Of a stretch of DNA of 64,000 nt, positions 1-6,113 are shown piece by piece. The DNA is taken from the NCBI GenBank assembly GCA_913063225.1, contig CAJXYP010000003.1, positions 1 through 64,000 of the forward strand, given 5' to 3'. The number at the start of each line of letters is the position of its first letter. Positions within the stretch are counted from its first letter, which is position 1. This DNA is from an uncultured Cellvibrionales bacterium. GTDB taxonomy: Bacteria; Pseudomonadota; Gammaproteobacteria; Pseudomonadales; GM7GCV1. A model generated the notes under the pieces. It had not been told where the DNA came from and ran no database searches. It was given only the letters and a program-made list of their open reading frames with translations. A program made the translations under genes and the position numbers.

Positions 1-77
1 GGACCGGTAGTTCAGCTGGTTAGAATGCCGGCCTGTCACGCCGGAGGTCGCGGGTTCGAGTCCCGTCCGGTCCGCCA
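1..77 (+). tRNA. tRNA-Asp (GTC)
   Basis: The sequence folds as a complete tRNA. The 7-bp acceptor stem GGACCGG pairs with CCGGTCC, there is a G discriminator base, and CCA is encoded at 75-77. The anticodon stem 28-32/40-44 encloses the loop CTGTCAC, with anticodon GTC at 35-37, which reads Asp codons. The T-arm contains GGGTTCGAGTCCCG. The last 23 bases recur at 1310-1332, so the gene has served as an integration site and was rebuilt intact. Confidence 0.97.
55..77 (+). repeat. Putative att site, copy 1 (3' end of tRNA-Asp)
   Basis: This 23-bp stretch from the T-loop to the CCA end is identical to 1310-1332. tRNA 3' ends of this size are classic attachment sites for tyrosine-recombinase elements, and integration leaves one copy completing the tRNA and one at the far boundary. 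Identity stops at both edges (G54 versus C1309, A78 versus T1333), so the repeat is sharply bounded. The att assignment is inference; the repeat is seen directly. Confidence 0.85.
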
Positions 78-111
78 ATAGAATCAACAACTTACGACTC
101 TTTTACCCCTC

Positions 112-133
112 CGTGTCCAGTGCGTGTCCAGTG
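112..133. repeat. Tandem 11-bp repeat, likely integrase/excisionase arm sites
   Basis: CGTGTCCAGTG occurs twice head to tail with no spacer (112-122 and 123-133), 35 bp inside the tRNA-proximal att copy and directly beyond the stop of the excisionase-like gene. Short direct repeats at this distance are typical of recombinase arm-type sites in tRNA-integrated elements. The repeat is visible; its role is inferred. Confidence 0.6.
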
Positions 134-135
134 GT

Positions 136-450
136 CTACAGCTTCTCTTGCTCAGAAATCCGAATTCTAGCGGGCGTACAAACCTGATCATATTTAGGTG
201 GTTTTTTCTCATTTATTTCCTCCTTAAAATACTTGGGTTTAGTTGTACTTTTATAAGTTCGAATCCACTCTTCGAGATTCCGAACATGCACCAAAGTTTG
301 ATGCCCAATAATTTGAAAATGAACTCCTCGTTTCAAATGCCTATGAGTCCATCCATTCCAAACACCTGCCGAAATTCCAGATCTTTTGAGGTATTCATCT
401 CTCAATATCCACTGCACAATTTTTGCTTTCTCGATCATATCCTTCTCCAA
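136..450 (-). CDS. Excisionase-like (Xis) DNA-binding protein
   Basis: A 104-residue basic protein. Residues about 10-64 look like a winged-helix excisionase domain: a helix-turn-helix (LRDEYLKRSGISAGVWNGW), a basic wing (THRHLKRGVHFQ) and a closing segment ending NLEEWI. This resembles small Xis proteins of prophages and islands, which bend DNA at the att arm and steer the integrase toward excision. The gene reads toward the tRNA and stops next to the tandem 11-bp repeat, as expected for an element end. The C-terminal 35 residues are Lys-rich and unassigned. A second in-frame ATG lies four codons in. Family assignment is by pattern only. Confidence 0.65.
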   Translation of the reverse strand: MEKDMIEKAKIVQWILRDEYLKRSGISAGVWNGWTHRHLKRGVHFQIIGHQTLVHVRNLEEWIRTYKSTTKPKYFKEEINEKKPPKYDQVCTPARIRISEQEKL

Positions 451-878
451 TACAGATTAGCGCAAAGCTTGCTAGAACGCTTTGCTGTTATACCACTGGC
501 ATTTTGGAACAGCTTGCGACAGAATTGACGAGTAGCGAATTCGCCAAGGAGCCAAGTATCGCAGACAAAGATGGAGTCCTTAGTCAAGAAGAAAGAGACG
601 CAATAATTGAATGGTTGAAGAACCATGATGCTGGAAGCCCCAAATGCCCAGGCTGCCAAAAACGAGACTGGCTAGTTGGCGCTCATTACGTCGCGACCCC
701 AATCCATACGAATGAACGCACAATATTGGGTGGTCCTACATACGCTTATTTCACGTTAATTTGTAAGAATTGCGCCAACACTCTATTTTTTAATGCGGTT
801 GCCTCAGGTCTACTGCCTCGTACTCCAAAAAGTAAACCAGATGAAAAGTCTTCTTCTGAAGGGCAGGGAGGCAACTGA
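423..878 (+). CDS. Small CxxC...CxxC (zinc-ribbon-like) cargo protein
   Basis: The first in-frame ATG gives 151 residues, but its first 35 or so codons lie in the divergent promoter region and overlap the start of the excisionase gene. A TTG at 525 gives about 117 residues and may be the true start. The core has CPGC about residue 75 and CKNC about residue 117, with a conserved-looking middle (W, G, GGP, Y) and an FFNA...GLLP tail after the second pair. I recall this layout from a widespread family of small uncharacterised proteins; it looks like a treble-clef or zinc-ribbon fold. It is followed after 1 nt by a membrane protein gene, so the two are probably one transcription unit. Function unknown. 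Confidence 0.7.
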   Translation: MLSRSYPSPIQISAKLARTLCCYTTGILEQLATELTSSEFAKEPSIADKDGVLSQEERDAIIEWLKNHDAGSPKCPGCQKRDWLVGAHYVATPIHTNERTILGGPTYAYFTLICKNCANTLFFNAVASGLLPRTPKSKPDEKSSSEGQGGN

Positions 879-879
879 A

Positions 880-1260
880 ATGTCTAATGATGAGCAGGCA
901 AACGAACGCTCTACAATCGACTCAGGTCAGACCGGCGCACAGATAAATCAAACCTATATAAAACGAACGCAAAAATGCATAGCCGTAAATAAATCAGACC
1001 TTGAAGAAAATTTAACTTTTGGCGCTTTGGAAAGCTGCTTAAAGGGCTTTGGGCTCTTCTTTCTATCAGGCGCTCTTTGGCTTGGAATAGAAGAAGTTTT
1101 TGAAATACTTGCGATTGAAGATTGGATATTCACCCCGACGATATTATTTTGCGCTCTTGCGGCAATTTTTGGAGCCGTGCTTCTTGGTTGTGGGGTGGTT
1201 GTAGGAAGCCTACGAAAGAAAAAAATAACCGCAATTTTTAACGAAACTGAGGTTGACTAA
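880..1260 (+). CDS. Two-helix membrane protein, element cargo
   Basis: A 126-residue protein from ATG 880, preceded by a strong ribosome site (GGGCAGGGAGG) inside the end of the upstream gene. The stop of that gene is 1 nt away, so translation is probably coupled. The first 45 residues are polar and Gln/Thr-rich. Two hydrophobic segments follow, about 50-75 and 85-113, with a short acidic loop between, then a basic KKKK-type stretch and an acidic tail. The likely topology is a hairpin with both ends in the cytoplasm. No family is recognised. Pairing with the CxxC protein inside a mobile element suggests a two-protein cargo function, which cannot be named from sequence. Confidence 0.7.
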   Translation: MSNDEQANERSTIDSGQTGAQINQTYIKRTQKCIAVNKSDLEENLTFGALESCLKGFGLFFLSGALWLGIEEVFEILAIEDWIFTPTILFCALAAIFGAVLLGCGVVVGSLRKKKITAIFNETEVD

Positions 1261-1309
1261 TCTACTAATGGAAATACTCAGAGACGCTCACAGAGAGTTA
1301 AACGAAGAC

Positions 1310-1332
1310 TTCGAGTCCCGTCCGGTCCGCCA
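1310..1332 (+). repeat. Putative att site, copy 2 (distal)
   Basis: Identical over 23 bp to the tRNA-Asp 3' end at 55-77 and in the same orientation, with no tRNA body upstream of it. It marks the distal boundary of the element. The cargo operon ends 49 nt before it. Confidence 0.85.
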
Positions 1333-1571
1333 TTATCTGTTCAAAATCAATATTTTATATTGATCTTCAGCCCACATACCATCTCATTTCTGAAATATCT
1401 CTGACATCTTTGGCTGGGCCTTTTCAGCGAAAGGTATTCAACCGTTCTCGATTCAAACCGATCATCTCAGATTCAAGATGGCTCTCATAAACGGACATAC
1501 AAAGACCCTGCGGCAATTATGTCTTTGGCTTTTAATTTGCTTTGCTAGAACTTTGAAAAGGTAGTTCCATA

Positions 1572-3521
1572 TTATGGAGACACATTCAGAGAAGGATTGT
1601 GGTCGAAGAAATTGAACGGCGCGAGTGTAAATCCGACCCAGTGCGCTGGCATCACGGGCCAGTCTTCACTTCGCGGAATATGATGGAAGCCCACCGTATA
1701 CCAGGACACGATATCAGTGTTGGCAATTAGTCTGTCTGCGCTCACCCAGTTGCCGAGCGTATCCGAGCCATCGCTTTGCACAGAGAACTCACCTCCCGCG
1801 TATCGCTCCCGTGCATCGTATGGTGTCACCCAATACTGGTTGTCGACATAGTCATTACGTTTCACAGGCATATCCTCAACATCAAGTAAAGAGTGCGCAA
1901 CGCTTCCACCAGGTATCAACACGTAACCCGGATTTTGCTTGAGGCCGTTCTTGATGTTTGGATTGAGGATCGCCAAATAAGCTGGTGTCTGTGTATGTAT
2001 TTTTGTAACTGCTGCTGTTTCGCTTTGCGGAAATTCTCGCTGGACCGTCCAGATTGATGTTCTCGGGACATCATCGATGACAGTAGTGGGCACCATCTTC
2101 GCCTTCATAAAAGAATTTTGTTCACCATCAATATCAAAGTCGATTCGAAAATTGAAGAAGTGAGAATGATTTGCCGCGACGATATTGGGGCGAATCAAAG
2201 TGCCAAAACGCGTATCTTCTGCTGCTGTTGGTGATTCCATATCGGTCGCCGCTACCGCTTTTACTGCATCGATACCTACTGCACCAACCATCGCTTTCAT
2301 TGAACCGTCTTGCTTAAAGACGTAGTCCATCAAGTAATCGTAATTGCCGACGGCAGCCGCGTAACGAACTACCAGATCGGTTGCGGCACGCCCATCGGCT
2401 CGTCTCCGCCAGATCGGATCACCAATCGTACGTTCGAATATGCAAATAGTAGCTTCACGCTCTTCGACAGTGCCGTCGAAATCTGGGCTTGGCGTGTTCA
2501 GATAAGTCGCATGTTCCGGGCAATCGACGCCAGGCGTCAACGTCGTCATGGCGTCACCGAAACCATACTCACCACTGTCCATATATGTGCGCCAATACCA
2601 TCCCTCGCTCGGATCTGAATAGGGTACGAACACCTCTGACAGGTACATTTCGTATAGCACCGAGCGCCAGGTATCGCCGTCGCGCACTTCGACGTTGTTG
2701 AGCATCACACCCGGCCGATCATCTACACTAAATCGAAACTTCCAGATATCCCAACTTACACCCGAACCGTCTATTTCATAACCAACGCCATCGGCCTGAG
2801 ACATCTGCGTCTGATGTGCTTCTTCACCACGCTCACCAAAACGCTCCAGAATCTCCTCTTCACTATGTCCCCATGGGTCTTGCGGAAGCGGCACAATACC
2901 GGTGTCAACGAAATCAATGACCGTTTCACTAAGTACGTCTACCGTTACAACCACACCCGCGACTTGCACGTAGGCGGATACTTCAGACTGCCTTATGCTG
3001 CAAGTAACTTTGAAGTTGCGTTGTGCCTGCTCTGCAACCGTACCGAAATTACCTGAAGCGAGGCCGGTGCATCGCAACATATCGAAGTCCGTAATACCCC
3101 TCTGGCCCATCGAGTCGACGAAACGTGGATCGGCCAGAGCAACTCTGTTGGCCGTGCCCATGTCTATACTGGTCAACATTCCTTGTCCCGCAGACTCATC
3201 CCAAGAAGTTACTGCGTTGCTCACAAGGTCTACTTCGGCACGGAAGAACTGCTTGTCAATCATTACCGTTGCAATCGCGACGCGTGGAAATGACTCCCCT
3301 GGCGACCATTGAGTAACAAAAGACTTTGTAGGTTGTTTCAACTCAACCGAGTTATAGATCGTGTTTTCGTCAACACTGCTAGCAGTCGCAAGAACCCTGA
3401 ACACATCAGCATATTCGTCAGCGGATAAGGAATCGAGTGGATGATCCTGCGCTACAGCGACGATGGAAAACAGACAAGAACAAGTGGCAATTACCACAAA
3501 ATGAGTTATAGAGAATGCCAT
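1572..3521 (-). CDS. Exported copper-containing primary-amine oxidase
   Basis: Copper/topaquinone amine oxidase: oxidises primary amines to aldehydes with release of ammonia and hydrogen peroxide, here probably in the periplasm. Numbered from an upstream ATG at 3584 (670 residues), the catalytic base is Asp336 in YMDSGEYGFG, the TPQ precursor is Tyr415 in GNYDY, and copper ligands are His473 and His475 in NHSHFFN plus a His in GFHHIP (634/635). I prefer the ATG at 3521 (649 residues): it has AAGGA 7 nt upstream and gives a clean signal peptide ending AVAQ. The 3584 start also has a ribosome site. No partner genes are adjacent; the gene stands alone next to the tRNA-Asp element. Confidence 0.92.
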   Translation of the reverse strand: MAFSITHFVVIATCSCLFSIVAVAQDHPLDSLSADEYADVFRVLATASSVDENTIYNSVELKQPTKSFVTQWSPGESFPRVAIATVMIDKQFFRAEVDLVSNAVTSWDESAGQGMLTSIDMGTANRVALADPRFVDSMGQRGITDFDMLRCTGLASGNFGTVAEQAQRNFKVTCSIRQSEVSAYVQVAGVVVTVDVLSETVIDFVDTGIVPLPQDPWGHSEEEILERFGERGEEAHQTQMSQADGVGYEIDGSGVSWDIWKFRFSVDDRPGVMLNNVEVRDGDTWRSVLYEMYLSEVFVPYSDPSEGWYWRTYMDSGEYGFGDAMTTLTPGVDCPEHATYLNTPSPDFDGTVEEREATICIFERTIGDPIWRRRADGRAATDLVVRYAAAVGNYDYLMDYVFKQDGSMKAMVGAVGIDAVKAVAATDMESPTAAEDTRFGTLIRPNIVAANHSHFFNFRIDFDIDGEQNSFMKAKMVPTTVIDDVPRTSIWTVQREFPQSETAAVTKIHTQTPAYLAILNPNIKNGLKQNPGYVLIPGGSVAHSLLDVEDMPVKRNDYVDNQYWVTPYDARERYAGGEFSVQSDGSDTLGNWVSADRLIANTDIVSWYTVGFHHIPRSEDWPVMPAHWVGFTLAPFNFFDHNPSLNVSP

Positions 3522-3988
3522 TGATAATCCTTGATATTTTGAATACCCATTTTGGATAAAAAGTGACTTTATTGGGAAATACATTGCTTTCCTAGGATCT
3601 GCTTACTGAACTTGCGCTAGCTTAACCGGCCATCTCATTTAACAGATAGCAAATGACAAAATGCGGAGCGCAAACGATCGACTGCAAATGCAGCTGAACG
3701 CGAAGCTATATATTAAAAGGCTAACTGATTTACTTTGGTCCAATAAGTACTATTTACTTATAGTTGTGTTTAATATTATCGATAGCTCTCAGGGTTAGTA
3801 AGTCACAACAAATTTGCCAAGCGGGTGTGTCGATTGCCGGCGGTCCCGTCACATGCAGTAACTAGAGTACTGCAGCTCACAAGACATCTATCCACAACCT
3901 AATATTTACAAATCTCTACCCCCCAGCGACTAAACGACTCCCGCAGAAACTGGTATGGTTCACATTCTAGAAATTAATTGACCTATTC
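3522..3988. other. Divergent intergenic region, amine oxidase / nadK
   Basis: About 470 bp with frequent stops in all frames and no gene visible. It must hold the divergent promoters. The only clear structure is the inverted repeat at 3743-3761. Confidence 0.6.
3743..3761. promoter_or_regulatory. Operator-like inverted repeat
   Basis: ATAAGTA, 5-nt spacer, TACTTAT: a perfect 7-bp inverted repeat of 19 bp overall. It lies in the non-coding gap between the divergent amine oxidase and nadK genes, about 220 bp from each start. The symmetry suggests a dimeric regulator site; which regulator and which gene are unknown. Confidence 0.35.
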
Positions 3989-4858
3989 ATGTTTAAAAGC
4001 ATTGGAATTATCGGCTTTGTCGACAATCTATTAGTTCGAGAAACTGTCAATCGACTGATCCAGTATCTCGAGGAATACGATTGCGAATACTTTGTTGAAG
4101 AAGATACGTGCAACCTCAGCAAATTACCGAAAGACAAGCACTCCTGCAGCCGCGCAGAAATGGGTGAGTCCTGCGACCTTATAGTGGTTGTGGGCGGCGA
4201 TGGCAGCATGCTGCACGCAGCTCGGGATATGGTCGACTATCAAGTTCCTCTATTAGGAGTTAACCGCGGCCGATTAGGGTTTTTGACTGATATTCCGCCA
4301 ACCGAGCTAGAGCAAGAAGTCGGCGAAGTACTCAAGGGCAACTTCGTCAGCAGCGACCGTTTTATGCTCGAATGCGAATTGGTGCGCGATGGAAAGGTTG
4401 TGGATAATGGCATTGCGCTAAATGACATCGTATTGCAGCCCAGAGATTCCATTCGGATGATCGAATTTAGTCTCGGTATCAACGAGCAATATGTCTATAC
4501 CCTTAGATCCGATGGTCTCATTGTTTCTACGCCCACTGGTTCCACGGCGTATGCTTTATCCGGTGGTGGACCCATTGTTCACCCGAGCATTAACGCAATC
4601 AATATCGTGCCTATTAATCCGCATACGCTGAGCAACAGGCCCATAATTGTTGACGGCAACAGTGAGCTGGAACTCGAGATTTCAGAGCACAATGAAGTCA
4701 AGGCTCAGGTAGTTTGTGACGGCCAAAACCACATACTCAGCCAATGGGGTGACAAGGTTCGTATTCGCAGGAAGCAAACCCAGATTAAGCTAATTCACCC
4801 CAGCGCCCACAGCTTTTACGAGACCTGTAGAAGCAAACTCCACTGGGCACAAGACTAA
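3989..4858 (+). CDS. nadK: NAD kinase
   Basis: Phosphorylates NAD to NADP, the only de novo route to NADP. At 289 residues it is of typical length. Signature motifs: GGDGSML at 69-75 (catalytic Asp) and GSTAYALSGGGP about 182-193 (glycine-rich substrate loop). The second motif reads ALNDIVL where most bacterial enzymes have ALNE; Asp replacing Glu is conservative. It is the first gene of an operon: its TAA is followed immediately by the ATG of the rhomboid gene, and yeaC overlaps that. Cytoplasmic. Confidence 0.96.
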   Translation: MFKSIGIIGFVDNLLVRETVNRLIQYLEEYDCEYFVEEDTCNLSKLPKDKHSCSRAEMGESCDLIVVVGGDGSMLHAARDMVDYQVPLLGVNRGRLGFLTDIPPTELEQEVGEVLKGNFVSSDRFMLECELVRDGKVVDNGIALNDIVLQPRDSIRMIEFSLGINEQYVYTLRSDGLIVSTPTGSTAYALSGGGPIVHPSINAINIVPINPHTLSNRPIIVDGNSELELEISEHNEVKAQVVCDGQNHILSQWGDKVRIRRKQTQIKLIHPSAHSFYETCRSKLHWAQD

Positions 4859-5764
4859 ATGCCCGAACAGGATTGGTTTCGGGTGGTTACTCTGCCCGGA
4901 AGAAGTGACTTTTCCAGCCTAAATCAGTGGCTCTCTGAGAATAACGTCACTCATCGGTTTACACTGGAGGGCGACGGACAGATACTCTGGGTAGCGAAAC
5001 AGGAACTGGTAGAACCCGCAAAAATAGCCGCTTCAAATTGGATGAAAGAGCGCCATGGCGTAGACGGAACCATTGGCGTTGCCCGACGCCTTAAACCCAG
5101 CATCGAATTTAATCAGCCCTTTGCTCCCGTAACTTTGACTCTGCTATTTTTTAGCTTTCTCGGCTTTGCGCTTGTTGGCCTGGGATATGAATACGCCTCG
5201 CTATTTTTCTATTACGACAAGGTTCCGGCATTCACGGAATTTACCAATGAGTGGTACAACCTGAGAGAGGGTCAGTATTGGCGGGCGATAACGCCTATCT
5301 TCTTACATTTCGGCGCTATCCATATCATTTTTAATGCCTTGTGGCTTTGGTTCTTGGGAACTCGTATCGAATCGGTTTTTGGGTCGGTAGCACTATTGGT
5401 ATTGGTACTCGTTACCGGGCTGGCGAGTAATACAGCTCAGGCCATTGTGAGCTTCCCAATCGGTTTTGGTGGCATGTCTGGAGTCGTTTACGCTTTATTC
5501 AGTTATGTCTGGTTAGTAGGCAAATTCACCAAACACCCAGCCTTTGAATTGCCACCGGCTCTATTTCCCATAATGGTTATATTTATGCTGGTTAGCTGGC
5601 TTGGCGCTTTTGATTGGCTGGCTGGTGGTGAGGTAGCTGATACCGCGCATACCGTTGGTTTTGCCTCCGGACTTATCTGCGCTGGTATTACGCTATTTGT
5701 AATCTCTCAATCCAATAATAAGCCTGAAGAAAAGTCGGAAGAGCAAAGTCAGGATCAGGAATGA
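4859..5764 (+). CDS. Rhomboid family intramembrane serine protease
   Basis: A 301-residue GlpG-like protein with an N-terminal soluble domain of about 80 residues, then six hydrophobic segments. Catalytic dyad: Ser about 207 in GFGGMSGVVYAL and His about 264 in ADTAHTVGFASG. The HxxxN oxyanion element is HIIFNALW. It cleaves transmembrane segments of substrate proteins in the inner membrane. The C-terminus is a charged Glu/Gln/Ser tail. Its start codon abuts the nadK stop with no gap, so it is translated by coupling. The substrate is not predictable. Confidence 0.93.
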   Translation: MPEQDWFRVVTLPGRSDFSSLNQWLSENNVTHRFTLEGDGQILWVAKQELVEPAKIAASNWMKERHGVDGTIGVARRLKPSIEFNQPFAPVTLTLLFFSFLGFALVGLGYEYASLFFYYDKVPAFTEFTNEWYNLREGQYWRAITPIFLHFGAIHIIFNALWLWFLGTRIESVFGSVALLVLVLVTGLASNTAQAIVSFPIGFGGMSGVVYALFSYVWLVGKFTKHPAFELPPALFPIMVIFMLVSWLGAFDWLAGGEVADTAHTVGFASGLICAGITLFVISQSNNKPEEKSEEQSQDQE

Positions 5765-6030
5765 GCATAGAAAAGCTTGTCGAATCCGTGACGCCAGAAC
5801 TATACAAAAACATGCAAAAGGCAATTGCTACTGGCAAGTGGCCTAACGGCGTTGAAGTTACTTCAGAACAACGAGAAAATTGCCTGCAAGTAGTTATCGC
5901 CTATGACGAGCTTCATAAAAACACCGAAGATCGTGTAGGTTACCTGCCGACAAAGCCTCAAAGATCGACGACAGCATCACTGAAAAATCAGGACTTGAAA
6001 GAACTACCTATCACCATTCTTAAAGATTAG
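5761..6030 (+). CDS. YeaC family (DUF1315) protein
   Basis: An 89-residue cytoplasmic protein matching the YeaC/DUF1315 pattern: MSIEKLVESVTPELYKNMQ, then KWPNGVEVTSEQRE and an ENCLQVVIAYDELHKN-type helix. Function unknown. The ATG overlaps the rhomboid stop (ATGA), completing a three-gene nadK operon. The C-terminal 25 residues are probably disordered. Confidence 0.85.
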   Translation: MSIEKLVESVTPELYKNMQKAIATGKWPNGVEVTSEQRENCLQVVIAYDELHKNTEDRVGYLPTKPQRSTTASLKNQDLKELPITILKD

Positions 6031-6113
6031 TAGCCTTAGGTCTTGAATTAATTCCCTTAGAAGCTGATCCTATATTCACCTACTTAATAATTTAATTTAC
6101 AGAGAATCTATAA

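Larger units (their letters stand above)
78..1332. mobile_element. Integrase-less mini integrative element or remnant at tRNA-Asp
   Basis: A 1.25-kb segment sits between two copies of the tRNA-Asp 3' end. It carries an excisionase-like gene reading toward the tRNA, a tandem 11-bp repeat beside the tRNA like integrase arm sites, and two co-directional cargo genes. No integrase, replication or transfer gene is present. It could be a decayed island that lost its integrase by deletion, or a non-autonomous element moved by an integrase supplied elsewhere. The boundaries are supported by the repeat; the mobility is inferred. Confidence 0.75.

Noticed and set aside
124-528. A 134-codon plus-strand frame across the excisionase gene
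   Set aside because: It is antisense to the better-supported excisionase-like gene, has no domain pattern and crosses the tandem repeat.
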